Source of the DNA: Bacteroidota bacterium
GTDB lineage: Bacteria; Bacteroidota; Bacteroidia; AKYH767-A; 2013-40CM-41-45
Reading direction: 5' to 3'
Assembly (NCBI GenBank): GCA_016708785.1
Contig: JADJFC010000006.1
Location: 124,001 to 188,000, forward strand
DNA: 64,000 nucleotides
Below, one piece after another: positions 1 to 8,124 of this stretch. The position numbers and the translations under genes were made by a program. Each line of letters starts with the position of its first letter. The stretch's first letter is position 1. The notes under the pieces are model-generated. The model searched no databases, was not told where the DNA came from, and worked only from the letters and a program-made list of their open reading frames with translations.

Positions 1-238
1 CGACGACTACCGTTTTGATCTTTGGTTTCGAAAGTTTCAATGCAAGCCAGATCCCAAGTGACGTAAATATAACGGCAATTGCTCCGATATAGATCTCCAA
101 GGAATGATCAAAAATGATGAATCGAAGTTCCAACCACTTCAACAAAAAAAGTAAAAGCGCCAGGCAAATGCTATAGGCAATTGTCGCTTTGTGCTTTTGG
201 AAAAAAGATTCTTTGATATTTGTATTGTGAACGCCCAT
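1..238 (-). CDS. LuxR-family membrane regulator, N-terminal fragment
   Basis: This partial gene reads leftward off the window edge, starting at the ATG at 238 (MGVHNTNIKESFF...). About 79 residues are visible: a charged N-terminus followed by two hydrophobic stretches (roughly residues 17-32 and 48-68) with a WLELRFIIFDH segment between them. This two-helix N-terminus is what I recognise from Bacteroidota membrane-anchored transcription factors that carry a LuxR-type helix-turn-helix at the C-terminus; that domain would lie outside the window, so the assignment is an inference from the N-terminus only. The ATG is followed in frame to the edge with no stop. Nothing in the visible sequence indicates what it regulates. 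Confidence 0.5.
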   Translation of the reverse strand, partial: MGVHNTNIKESFFQKHKATIAYSICLALLLFLLKWLELRFIIFDHSLEIYIGAIAVIFTSLGIWLALKLSKPKIKTVVV

Positions 239-343
239 TTAACTGATGAAGTTTCGATATTTCAGGGTTACTAAAATAGGAAAAATCAATGTAATGGTGC
301 AGTACCAATATGCAACGAATTATTTTTTGTATTAATTAGAGAC

Positions 344-835
344 TCAATGCAAATCAAATGTCCGCACTAAGTCTCTATTTGGAGTACCGCTATGACAACT
401 AATACAACCATTACCTTTATTTACTGTGGTAAAAACAACGGAACCATCTGTTCTATATTCAGCCCATAGCCAACCACTACCCGCATTTACGTTTGATGGA
501 TCTTTTTTCATTACAGCGTACAAATTAATGGTACTGTCACTGAAAATTTCTTTCACAATGATCGAACCTGCCGGAAAACTGCTTCCTGCTGAAAGCTCTC
601 CTGTACTGTCAAGAGCTGCCAATGCTGTTGAGTTAAAACGTAACTTAAAGGAACCGTGAGGACTTGGTGAAGCACCTGACAAGAGGTTGCCGCTTTGGTA
701 GTAAGTATACCCACCCGCCGTAATTTCACTATAAAGTACAGCGTCAAAATCTACTTCGGTTTTATCCTTTTTACAAGACTGAAGAATAGCGATTGAAGCT
801 ATGATTAAACTGATTGTGATAATTTTCCTTCTCAT
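344..835 (-). CDS. cytochrome P460-family lipoprotein
   Basis: This encodes a probable haem-binding periplasmic or outer-membrane lipoprotein of 163 residues. I start it at the ATG at 835 because it gives MRRK, a hydrophobic helix and a lipobox ending LQSCKKD; the longer reading from 871 would put 12 polar residues in front of the signal. A single c-type haem site CISCH lies at the extreme C-terminus (about residues 144-148), the arrangement of the cytochrome P460/cytochrome c'-beta fold. Known family members oxidise hydroxylamine or bind NO; whether this one does either cannot be read from sequence. A second paralogue lies at 1471-1995. The terminator at 957-996 separates this gene from that operon, so it is probably transcribed on its own. 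Confidence 0.7.
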   Translation of the reverse strand: MRRKIITISLIIASIAILQSCKKDKTEVDFDAVLYSEITAGGYTYYQSGNLLSGASPSPHGSFKLRFNSTALAALDSTGELSAGSSFPAGSIIVKEIFSDSTINLYAVMKKDPSNVNAGSGWLWAEYRTDGSVVFTTVNKGNGCISCHSGTPNRDLVRTFDLH

Positions 836-956
836 ATTATATAAATATTCATCCTGAACAAATTTAGTCAATTTAGTCTACAGTTAACAACTAATCAATA
901 GACTTGTATGAACTGCTGTACATTATTTCTTTTCTGAGAAAACAGAAAGTGCAAAC

Positions 957-996
957 AAAAAAAAAGGATTTCTAACAGTAATTGTTAGAAATCCTT
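957..996 (-). terminator. intrinsic terminator of the P460/DUF6789 operon
   Basis: A perfect 14-bp stem (964-977 paired with 983-996, 5-nt loop) is followed on the minus strand by nine T (957-965 on the complement). It lies 27 bp past the stop of the DUF6789 gene and is a classical Rho-independent terminator for leftward transcription. Confidence 0.88.
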
Positions 997-1023
997 AGTT
1001 ATATTTATGCTTTATTTCAATAA

Positions 1024-1446
1024 TTAATGCTCATTTACAAACAATGCAACAGTAATTCCGAAAATTACATGTCCCATAATACTACCGATCATTATTAACA
1101 TCATATTGCCGGTCATCGTTGGCATTGGCATCATCATTCCTATCATTGTCATCATTATTTGCGCAAAGATGAAAGCCGCAAAGCCGAAGATAGCTCCTTT
1201 TAAAATGTTGTTGCCAACTTTTTTCACTAAATTTATAAAGATGAATGCGTATGCCATTGCGAAAACTATTCCTATCATAAAGTGCATGAGCCAGCCGATT
1301 CCAATTGAGAAACCCATCATCGTGGAAAGCATTTCCGGTGGCGACATTTTAGGCATACCAATCATATGACATACCATCATAGTAACTGTCATGACGGCTG
1401 TGCCGATAATACCTCCAATAAGAGCTTGTTTGATTTTAGAAGTCAT
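1024..1446 (-). CDS. Met-rich DUF6789-type membrane protein
   Basis: This is a 140-residue integral membrane protein with four predicted helices (about residues 7-29, 48-73, 82-106 and 112-136). It is extremely methionine-rich: I count 25 Met, clustered on helices 1, 3 and 4 (for example MMTMIGMMMPMP near residue 98). It resembles the DUF6789 family, whose function is unknown. Met clusters in membrane helices can coordinate Cu(I); that role here is only an inference, although it fits the nearby multicopper oxidase and Cys/His-rich protein. It follows the second P460 gene by 24 bp and is the last gene of that operon, with a strong terminator downstream. Confidence 0.65.
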   Translation of the reverse strand: MTSKIKQALIGGIIGTAVMTVTMMVCHMIGMPKMSPPEMLSTMMGFSIGIGWLMHFMIGIVFAMAYAFIFINLVKKVGNNILKGAIFGFAAFIFAQIMMTMIGMMMPMPTMTGNMMLIMIGSIMGHVIFGITVALFVNEH

Positions 1447-1470
1447 TGTTTAATTTTTTTGAGTTGACAA

Positions 1471-1995
1471 TTATTTAGAGAATACAAAATCTTTTGAGGA
1501 TACTGCTGAATGACAACCGCCACACATACCGTTCATCAGGTTTGCTCCTCTCATGGGTGTTCCGGCACTGTCAGCCGCAATAGACCCGTCAGGCATGAGC
1601 ACAAAAAACTCCCAGTTACCTACGTTGGAATTGAAGCTGTTTCCCCGCTTAACCATGGCCGTGTGCTCATTTACTGTTCCGCCGGTATTAGCAGAGTGCT
1701 TCACTATTACCGTTCCAATAGGATATGTTCCGTTCACCGGGTCTTGTCCGTTTTTAAAATAAACATTTCGAACAACAGTGCTGTCGTTCCCACCATGAGC
1801 CATTCCTCCTAATGCCGGGTCAGGACCTTGCGCAGTTGCGTCCAGCGACCAAGCCATGAAATTTGCAAAAGTGCTGTTGTCGGCCACAAATTCTTGTGGT
1901 ACTGGTTCGTTGTCTATATCCTTTTTACATGACTGAACGCTTGCTAGCAGTGTAATTGAGAATGCTGCTAATGCGATGACCCTTGTCTTTTTCAT
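1471..1995 (-). CDS. cytochrome P460-family lipoprotein (paralogue)
   Basis: This is a 174-residue lipoprotein: MKKTR, a hydrophobic signal, then lipobox SVQSCKKD near residue 23. The haem motif CGGCH sits at about residues 158-162, again at the C-terminal end as in cytochrome P460. The middle contains conserved-looking GTVIVKH and WEFFVLMPDG segments. A Lys in this fold forms the haem cross-link in true P460; which Lys would do so here cannot be decided by eye. It shares its architecture with the gene at 344-835 but is clearly diverged. It lies 18 bp downstream of the Cys/His-rich gene and 24 bp upstream of the DUF6789 gene, so the three form an operon. Confidence 0.72.
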   Translation of the reverse strand: MKKTRVIALAAFSITLLASVQSCKKDIDNEPVPQEFVADNSTFANFMAWSLDATAQGPDPALGGMAHGGNDSTVVRNVYFKNGQDPVNGTYPIGTVIVKHSANTGGTVNEHTAMVKRGNSFNSNVGNWEFFVLMPDGSIAADSAGTPMRGANLMNGMCGGCHSAVSSKDFVFSK

Positions 1996-2013
1996 TTCTT
2001 TATTTTTTAAGGA

Positions 2014-2349
2014 TTACATTTTATTTTTACATGCTTCATTGCAAGTGTGTCCCTTTTCTCCATGTACATATATATGTTCCCCACTTTTGCAAGTATCAGA
2101 ACATACATGGTCCTTCAATTCCATATTGCCAGAATTGGTGCCTGTGGTTTTACACGCTTCAGTACAGTTATGTCCTTTTTCGCCATGCATAAAAACACAA
2201 TGCCCGGATGTATGACACGCTTCTGTGCATTTGTGGTCTTTCATTTCCATTATTTGTTTTTCCTTCTTCTCTTTCTTTGAAGAAGTTTGGGCGTTGGCTG
2301 AAGCCGAAATGCCAATTAAAATTGCGATTGCAAAGATTACATGTTTCAT
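2014..2349 (-). CDS. secreted Cys/His-rich tandem-repeat protein, putative metal binder
   Basis: A 111-residue protein begins with a clean signal peptide (MKHVIFAIAILIGISASANAQ) and a Lys/Glu-rich linker. The rest is two tandem units of about 37-40 residues, each starting M-E-(M/L)-K-D-H and containing two H-x-C-x3-C motifs (HKCTEAC, HNCTEAC, HVCSDTC, HTCNEAC), with HGEKGH before the second motif of each unit. Four identically spaced His/Cys sets strongly suggest periplasmic metal binding (Cu, Zn or another soft metal). I do not recognise a named family. It is first in the operon with the P460 lipoprotein and the Met-rich membrane protein. Confidence 0.7.
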   Translation of the reverse strand: MKHVIFAIAILIGISASANAQTSSKKEKKEKQIMEMKDHKCTEACHTSGHCVFMHGEKGHNCTEACKTTGTNSGNMELKDHVCSDTCKSGEHIYVHGEKGHTCNEACKNKM

Positions 2350-2468
2350 TTTTTTATTTTTAATTGTTTGACAAAAATTGATTTACAAACAAACAGTCGC
2401 TGCAAGGTTTGAAACCTGACAAACGAATAAAATAAAAACTAATGAAGAATCGGAAATACTTGCATTAA

Positions 2469-3088
2469 TTAGTGCTGAACCAACAATTTGCCTTTTACTG
2501 AAGGTAGATTTCCGGAAATGGAAATGGCGAAAAGATATAAACCCGATTGGAGCAAAGAGGTGTTCAGTTGAAAGAAATCTTCCTTGGTGGCAGTACTAAA
2601 AACCTCAATACCGTTGATAGTGTAAATTGTGAGCTGATATTCCTTCAGAGTGCTATTGTCAAAATAAATTTTTGCTTCCGTTATTGCAGGATGGGGACGG
2701 ATTTGATAACCGAAACTTTCAATATCAATAATTTCTACAGAAACAATTTGCGAGAATCCTTGATTGCCTAAATCAAGTCGGTAGTAATTAATACTATTCT
2801 TGATAGGATCATTGTCTGTGAAATCGTACGGTTCCTCAAAGCTTACGCTGCCGCATACCCCTGCTATTTCCCCTATGCGAGAAAAATTTGCACTGTCAAC
2901 ACTTCGGTAAATCTGTATACCGTCACAAGTACTTCCTGCAATGATCGACCAACTAAGAAATGCTCTGCCATTGATTTCTGAAACAATAAACCTACTAAGA
3001 ATTGGGTGGGTTTGGGCAAAGCAACTATAGCTGGTTGCAACAGCAACAGCAACAGCAATAAAATGAATATTCTTGATACAAAATTCAT
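2469..3088 (-). CDS. short T9SS-sorted secreted protein (frame interrupted near its start)
   Basis: A protein of about 206 residues is readable if one T is restored in the run at 3080-3083. The product then starts MNFCIKNIHF, has an Ala/Val-rich signal ending YSCFAQ, and continues to the TAA at 2469. Without that base the ATG frame stops at 2873. The middle reads like the common fibronectin-like segment of Bacteroidota (STCDGIQIYRS, then SINYYRLD). The end (QIRPHPAITEAKIYFDN through GLYLFAISI to KGKLLVQH) is a T9SS type A sorting domain, so it should be exported through PorU. Its ATG directly abuts the anti-sigma stop, which makes it the third gene of the sigma operon. Whether the lesion is real or a consensus error is unresolved. 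Confidence 0.6.
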
Positions 3089-3352
3089 TTAAAGTTTGGA
3101 AATGATTTGTTCTTTCAGTCTGTTGTTGATGATTTGCGGTATTTGTGTTTCATCTGCTTTTTGCAAATGATGTTTAAGTAAGACATCTAAAATTTTACTC
3201 TGCTTTTGGTATGCCTTGCACCCATCACACATAGAAGTGTGCATTTTCAACATCACATTCTCCTTCAAAGACAGCTTCACTACGGACTTTTTATCAATTA
3301 ATTCGCTTGCCTTTTTGCAGGAAAGCATTAAAATATTCATCAACTTTTGCAT
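3089..3352 (-). CDS. small zinc-finger anti-sigma factor
   Basis: An 87-residue soluble protein carries an HxxxCxxC motif (HTSMCDGC, about residues 38-45), the signature of zinc-containing anti-sigma domains (ZAS). It is encoded 4 bp after the stop of the ECF sigma gene, the usual cognate position. There is no membrane helix, so it would act in the cytoplasm, possibly as a redox-sensitive thiol switch like RsrA-type proteins; that role is inferred. The flanks are rich in Lys and amphipathic helix, consistent with wrapping around a sigma factor. Confidence 0.7.
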   Translation of the reverse strand: MQKLMNILMLSCKKASELIDKKSVVKLSLKENVMLKMHTSMCDGCKAYQKQSKILDVLLKHHLQKADETQIPQIINNRLKEQIISKL

Positions 3353-3356
3353 TACT

Positions 3357-3932
3357 CTATTTTTTGAACCAGTTTAATTCTAAACATTTTCTCAACTTTA
3401 ATTTCGCCCTATGGAGTATCTGCCAAAAATTAGTAGGCGTAATTTCTAATTCCTGACAAATGAGTTCACTATTTTTTTCTTCCATAAATTTCAACTGGAT
3501 TGCAGAAAACCAATTGCCCGGCAATTTTTTCATACAATTCTGCAAAATCTGCTGAAATTCGTCATTATCTAAAAGGTGTCCCGTCTCATCTGCCCACCAC
3601 TGAGGTCTATGCTCGTCTTTCCATTGATCATTACTGTCAAATAAAGTTTCAAAAATAGAAATATCACTAATAATCGGATTACGAAAACTTCTGCGGTAAT
3701 GATCATTTATTTTATTCTTTAGAATAGCAAACAACCATGTCTTGGGGTTACTCTCGCCTTTGAAATTATTAATAGACTGCAAAGCTGCCATAAAAGTGTC
3801 TTGCACCAAGTCCTCAGCCATTTCTTTGTTTGAGGTCTTGTGCAATGCCCATGAATACATGCTGTCGGAATACAGTTCTACCCAACACTTGATCGTAGCT
3901 GCTGGTTTTGAGGTATCCATTTCATTTTGCAT
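3357..3932 (-). CDS. ECF RNA polymerase sigma factor
   Basis: This is a 191-residue sigma-70 family factor of the extracytoplasmic-function type. Region 2 spans about residues 15-85 (MAEDLVQDTFMAALQ and NPKTWLFAILKNKINDHYRR), and region 4 lies in the last 60 residues (KLPGNWFSAIQLKF, then a helix-turn-helix ending in AKLKLRKCL). A second in-frame ATG at 3920 (MDTSKPA) is an equally plausible start, because the promoter -7 box lies only 5 bp upstream of the 3932 start. It is followed by its probable anti-sigma factor and a T9SS protein. Likely targets are the neighbouring P460/Cys-rich operon and the multicopper oxidase; this is inferred from position only. Confidence 0.85.
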   Translation of the reverse strand: MQNEMDTSKPAATIKCWVELYSDSMYSWALHKTSNKEMAEDLVQDTFMAALQSINNFKGESNPKTWLFAILKNKINDHYRRSFRNPIISDISIFETLFDSNDQWKDEHRPQWWADETGHLLDNDEFQQILQNCMKKLPGNWFSAIQLKFMEEKNSELICQELEITPTNFWQILHRAKLKLRKCLELNWFKK

Positions 3933-3936
3933 TTAA

Positions 3937-3968
3937 CAAAGGTAGAATATTGTACGGTTAATTTGCAA
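3937..3968 (-). promoter_or_regulatory. Bacteroidota-type promoter for the ECF sigma operon
   Basis: On the minus strand a TTG (3968-3966) is followed after 21 bp by TACCTTTG (3944-3937), matching the phylum's TTG-N17-23-TAnnTTTG housekeeping promoter. The predicted start of transcription is within a few bases of the 3932 ATG, implying a very short or absent leader. Confidence 0.5.
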
Positions 3969-4176
3969 CGAAGCGGTAACAAAGCCTTTCTCAAAGTTCA
4001 GTGTTATTGTTAAAGTCGTCGTGCAGGTAAAATTCAGCCGGGTTGGAGATTAAAGTATCAGTTTGGCTACAGTAAATTTCTTCCGCACGGAATGTTAAGC
4101 TGAAGTTTAGGTCACCGTTTCGATTTAAGACGTTGAACTAGTACATCAAAGCCGGTAATTTATTTTTCACTTTTTC

Positions 4177-4829
4177 TTAAAAATTTACAAAAGCGATAAT
4201 ATTAAGTTGATTTCTGGAACCACTATTGGTGGTTTGGTTCATCACACCAATCTCAGTTCTAACATTTTTTGAAAATCGATATCCAAGACCACCATAAAGC
4301 CTGTTTCTATCAAAATAATTCTGCTCTGTATTTATAAAAATTTCATTGTAAGCAGAAAAATACACTGTCTTATCTGCAAATTCCTTTCTATTAAGTGCAA
4401 TATTCAGAGAAAGAAAATACCTTAATCTAAGTTTAAAATCATTTTCCAAAAATCGCTGTTCAAACCTGTAACGATGCTGCAAAGTAAGCCCCCGAATGCT
4501 TGTCGAGTTATAAATTGTTGATAAATGCGGTGTTCGTAAGTGCTCGTTTTTTCGTCAGTATTTTTGATGTATGGTTCACTATAAATAAATCCATATCCCA
4601 AAAGAATATTATTGTTCTTTTCAGAAAGGTTATATCCGATACCGGTCCTTAAAAGCAACTGTTCAGTATCCCCTATAAAATTATAATTTCGATATTGAAC
4701 TTCGTGATGCCAATTGAACTTGTTGCTGATCTTCTTATCGCCAAAATAAATCAACCAATTTCCAAAATCACTTTCTTGTGCAACCAGATTTAATGGAATA
4801 AATAATATAATAACTAGTAGTCTCTTCAT
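4177..4829 (-). CDS. DUF2490-type outer-membrane protein (frameshifted)
   Basis: The first 113 residues (MKRLLVIILFIPLNLVAQ signal, then SDFGNWLIYFGDKK and WHHEVQYRNYNF) read in one frame to the C-run at 4489-4493; the rest (LQHRYRFEQRFLEND...RNQLNIIAFVNF) reads in another. Restoring one base in that run gives one continuous 217-residue protein with the length, alternating beta-strand pattern and C-terminal Phe of an outer-membrane barrel, as known for DUF2490 proteins. The family's function is unknown. It stands alone, with about 240 bp to the sigma gene promoter side and about 520 bp to the multicopper oxidase. Confidence 0.65.
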
Positions 4830-5350
4830 TGTTTAGGACTTGTCGCTTAAAATTGGGCTCGCTATTTATCCTCATTGCTAAGTGCATTGGACTCTTATTT
4901 CGAGGATCAATCTTTCGTTGTCAAAAGACAGGACAAAGATACAATTCATATTTCTAATTGCATGTTTAATGACGCTTTGCTTTATGAAATATCACAAGGA
5001 CAATCAGGACAGAGCTTCAATTTTGTAACCCCTCGAGAGTCATACCGTCAGGTAGTTAGTAATAATTTTCTGTGTGAAATCTGCGAGTTCAACGGGTAGA
5101 TATTTCTGTGTGATTATTCCCCGCAGATGAAGGCGCAGAAAAATTCGCAGAAATATTTACCGTTCGACGATGTTAAGCGGAAGTTTATGAAACCATTTCA
5201 ATTTTGCATCCGATCAAGCGGCATTCAGTCCGCACTTTAATTCACCACGTAGGGCATTACTAATTCCCGGACGGAATGACGCTTTATAAATTCTCCAGCT
5301 TAAAAGATACGGACTAATTTCCGTTTAACCGCTGAGCTCAGAATTATTAT
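4830..5350. other. 521-bp intergenic region with degenerate repeats
   Basis: No convincing gene is present. There is an imperfect inverted repeat (TATTTCTG near 5101, CAGAAATATTT near 5149) enclosing CGCAGA words of the kind found at 10148-10246. The 17-mer TGTTAAGCGGAAGTTTA at 5171-5187 recurs with one mismatch at 4093-4109. A 74-codon open frame on the plus strand (4875-5099) lacks any recognisable feature. Confidence 0.4.
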
Positions 5351-6676
5351 TTAATGGTGACGATGGCTATGTGTTGGCGCCTTTGGTTCGTAAGGTTTAC
5401 TGCCATCAATTACATCAAAAGTTGCCATCATGCCTGCTGCATGATGTTCAATAATATGGCAATGGTACATCCATGTTCCCGGACGGTTATCAGGCATCCA
5501 TGCGATCTTTATCGTACTTCTTGGTTTTAAATTGACGGTATCTTTCCAAGCCATATATTCCGGTGCTTTGCCATTTTCTTCAATCACCTGAAAGAAAAAA
5601 CCGTGAAGGTGAAACGGATGATCCATCCTGCTGGTATTCGACACTTCCCAGATTTGCAACTCACCGACCATAACCGGTTTGTCATTTACATGGACACCAT
5701 CGTTTATTTTAAAATCCTTTTGATCTCTTATTCTAGGATCAACAGACAACTTTACTTTTCTGGTGATTGCAGCATCCTGAGAGGCGAGCGGTATAATTGT
5801 TCTCAACCTTTCGGGAATAAAGGCTATACTCGGCTTATTTTCTCCTGCTTTAACAGTAGCAAATGTTTCTCTCTTTGCCCGTAAGAATGTCATTCTATCA
5901 TAAGCTAATGATTCAATTGCAAATGACTCGCCTTCTTTAAAATCAATTGCAATGTCAATTCGTTCTCCCGGTGTAATTAATGCTTCAGTCATGGTAACCG
6001 GGTGTTCTAATAGACCACCATCAGATGCGATAACTTTAAATGCTTTACCACCGAGATGCAAAACAAAATATCTTGCACTTGAGGAATTGATAAAGCGCCA
6101 TCTTTCTGTCTGACCACCATTCACATTGATGATCAAGTTTTCTTTGCCGTTTAAAAGTAATGTATTGCCCTGGCGACCATCATGCCTTTCCATTGCGCGT
6201 GGCAGAAACCATGAAGGCTTTGTAAACTCATTGTTTTCATCCAGCTTCATGTCATCAATCATAAAAATCTTTTCACCGTCCACGACAGGATCTGTTTCAC
6301 CATCTATGATCAATGCACCATACATGCCTCTTTCCATCTGAACGGTTTCATTAGTATGAGCATGATACCAGAACGTCCCTGCATCTTTTACCACAAAACG
6401 ATATTCAAACGATTCACCGGGTTCAATAGGTTTTTGAACACCGTCAGTTCCATCCATTGCTGCAGGCAGGCAGATGCCATGCCAATGAATGGTAGTCGGT
6501 TCACTTAGATTGTTTGTGATGCGAACGACCATTGTATCCCCTGCATTTGCTCTTAATACAGGGCCGGGCAGTTGTTTGTTGAATCCCCATGCTTCAATTG
6601 TTTTTCCGGGAGCAATTTCCCAATCAAATGCACTTGCCTCAAAATTGTATTCTACTACTTTTGGTTGTGTTTTCAT
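5351..6676 (-). CDS. multicopper oxidase (laccase/CueO-like)
   Basis: A 441-residue three-cupredoxin-domain oxidase has all four copper motifs: HWHG (His64, His66), WYHAHT (His105, His107), HPFHLHG (His353, 356, 358) and YHCHIIEHHAAGMM (His405, Cys406, His407, His411, with the axial Met). It therefore has complete T1, T2 and T3 sites and should couple one-electron oxidation of a substrate (Cu(I), phenols or metals) to O2 reduction. No signal peptide is visible from the ATG at 6676, so it is either cytoplasmic or missing an upstream leader. The C-terminus is His-rich (THSHRHH). Adjacent P460, Met-rich and Cys/His-rich genes suggest a role in copper or redox stress. Confidence 0.9.
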   Translation of the reverse strand: MKTQPKVVEYNFEASAFDWEIAPGKTIEAWGFNKQLPGPVLRANAGDTMVVRITNNLSEPTTIHWHGICLPAAMDGTDGVQKPIEPGESFEYRFVVKDAGTFWYHAHTNETVQMERGMYGALIIDGETDPVVDGEKIFMIDDMKLDENNEFTKPSWFLPRAMERHDGRQGNTLLLNGKENLIINVNGGQTERWRFINSSSARYFVLHLGGKAFKVIASDGGLLEHPVTMTEALITPGERIDIAIDFKEGESFAIESLAYDRMTFLRAKRETFATVKAGENKPSIAFIPERLRTIIPLASQDAAITRKVKLSVDPRIRDQKDFKINDGVHVNDKPVMVGELQIWEVSNTSRMDHPFHLHGFFFQVIEENGKAPEYMAWKDTVNLKPRSTIKIAWMPDNRPGTWMYHCHIIEHHAAGMMATFDVIDGSKPYEPKAPTHSHRHH

Positions 6677-6832
6677 TTTGTTCGGATATTAAATAATATA
6701 AAGAATAAACTCAATCTAATCCCAACTCCTTATTCCAAAGAAACATATGCCAAATTAACACCTAATAATTTTATTTCAAAATTAATAATTGTGTCTGGAG
6801 AAAGTCGAAAATACTCCTGTGAAATTAACAAA

Positions 6833-6874
6833 AGCGGGGTAAAAACCCAACCTAAATTGAATCTCTACCCCGCT
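6833..6874 (-). terminator. hairpin terminator after korB
   Basis: AGCGGGGTA (6833-6841) pairs perfectly with TACCCCGCT (6866-6874). On the minus strand it is followed by TTTTGTT, and on the plus strand by a T-rich tract, so it could stop transcription in either direction. It lies about 60 bp beyond the korB stop. Confidence 0.55.
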
Positions 6875-6935
6875 ATTATTTATTTTTTTGCAATGTAGAA
6901 AGCAGTGCTAATCACTACTTACCTATCACCACTTA

Positions 6936-7964
6936 CTAATTCACCGTCCAAGTCTCTCGACCACGCAGAAGCGAATCCAAATCCCCCTCACCCTTCTTCG
7001 CCTTCGCATCAACAAGCTGCTTCGCCATCGAATCCTCATAACACTCCCGCTTCTCAACGTAGAACACACCGAACGGACGTGGTAAGTGATTTGGGTTTTT
7101 AGGATTGTCGAAGAAACGACTTAGGATGCCGGCTTTTACTCTGTCGGTCTCGTCGTGGATCCACATGTCGTTGGCTGACATGCCTGTGGCTGTTAGGTCT
7201 ACAATCGTTGGAGTGAAGCCATCCAGATGAATTCCTTTGTCGCTGTTTTCGCCGAAGATCAATGGCTTGCCGGCTTCCATGAATAAGGTTTCATTCTTTT
7301 TCGATGACTTCTCTGTGAAGATCTCGAAGGCTCCGTCGTTAAATACGTTACAGTTCTGGTAGATCTCTACGAAGCTTGCGCCTTTGTGCTCATTGGCACG
7401 GCGAAGGATCGCTTGCAAATGTTTCGGATCACGATCCATTGAACGGGCAACAAATGTTGCATCAGCACCCATACAAAGTGCGATCGGATTGAACGGATGA
7501 TCGATCGAACCCATCGGTGTCGACTTCGTTACTTTTCCTTGCTCTGATGTCGGCGAGTATTGTCCTTTCGTCAATCCGTAGATCTCATTGTTGAACAATA
7601 AAATGTTTACGTCGAAATTACGACGCAAAATGTGAATGGTGTGATTACCACCAATCGACAATGCATCGCCATCTCCCGTTACGATCCATACACTCAACTC
7701 CGGACGAGAACCCTTCAGTCCACTCGCTATCGCTGCTGCACGTCCGTGAATGGAATGCATACCATACGTCTCCATGTAATACGGAAAACGTGATGAACAT
7801 CCGATACCGGAAATGAATACTATATTTTCACGAGGTATCCCCAATTCAGGAATAACTGTCTGTGCTTGTTTAACAATGGAATAATCTCCGCAACCGGGAC
7901 ACCATCTGATTTCCTGGTCGGTAACGAGGTCTTTGTTTGTGAATTTTTCTATTACTGGTTCCAT
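6936..7964 (-). CDS. korB: 2-oxoacid:ferredoxin oxidoreductase, beta subunit
   Basis: This 342-residue subunit binds thiamine pyrophosphate. Visible features are the zinc/iron-type N-terminal cysteines in RWCPGCGDYS, the TPP motif GDGDALSIGGNH...NNEIYGLTKGQ, and GCSSRFPYYMETYGMHSIHGRA. With the alpha/gamma subunit at 8116-9962 it catalyses reversible oxidative decarboxylation of a 2-oxoacid (2-oxoglutarate or pyruvate) to acyl-CoA using ferredoxin; the substrate cannot be settled from sequence, but the KorAB form is the common one in aerobic Bacteroidota. It is transcribed after korA. Its stop (TAG at 6938-6936) lies inside a TAAGTGG/TAAGTAG word repeat like the one after korA. Confidence 0.85.
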   Translation of the reverse strand: MEPVIEKFTNKDLVTDQEIRWCPGCGDYSIVKQAQTVIPELGIPRENIVFISGIGCSSRFPYYMETYGMHSIHGRAAAIASGLKGSRPELSVWIVTGDGDALSIGGNHTIHILRRNFDVNILLFNNEIYGLTKGQYSPTSEQGKVTKSTPMGSIDHPFNPIALCMGADATFVARSMDRDPKHLQAILRRANEHKGASFVEIYQNCNVFNDGAFEIFTEKSSKKNETLFMEAGKPLIFGENSDKGIHLDGFTPTIVDLTATGMSANDMWIHDETDRVKAGILSRFFDNPKNPNHLPRPFGVFYVEKRECYEDSMAKQLVDAKAKKGEGDLDSLLRGRETWTVN

Positions 7965-7971
7965 ATTGATT

Positions 7972-8124
7972 GGTAAGTAGTAAGTGGTAAGTAGTAAGTG
8001 GCTTTTCGAAAGAAATTTTTACTCGATGCTTTTAGCTTATTGTTTTTGATAGGCAAGTGTAATTAGTAATCATTTAGCAGTTAAGTAGCCCTTGCTACTT
8101 ACTACTTACTAATTACTACTTACC
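7972..8124. repeat. inverted word-repeat between korA and korB, overlapping the korA stop
   Basis: The left arm (7972-8002) and right arm (8094-8124) are about 31 nt each and complementary at 28 positions; both are made of GTAAGTAGTAAGTGG-like words. The right arm encodes the last two residues and stop of korA and continues past it with stop codons in all three frames. The left arm sits directly before the korB start. The roughly 90-nt loop shows no gene. Confidence 0.75.

Noticed and set aside
3080..3088. Programmed frameshift in the short T9SS gene
   Set aside because: No slippery heptamer or downstream pseudoknot; the same one-base run loss is seen in many unrelated genes, so consensus error is simpler.
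4875..5099. 74-codon plus-strand frame in the gap before the multicopper oxidase
   Set aside because: No recognisable domain, no promoter or start context, and part of it overlaps degenerate repeat sequence; it is better treated as intergenic.
6905..7102. Plus-strand frame rich in Pro/Ser/His opposite korB
   Set aside because: It is the shadow of korB and of the word-repeat near its stop.
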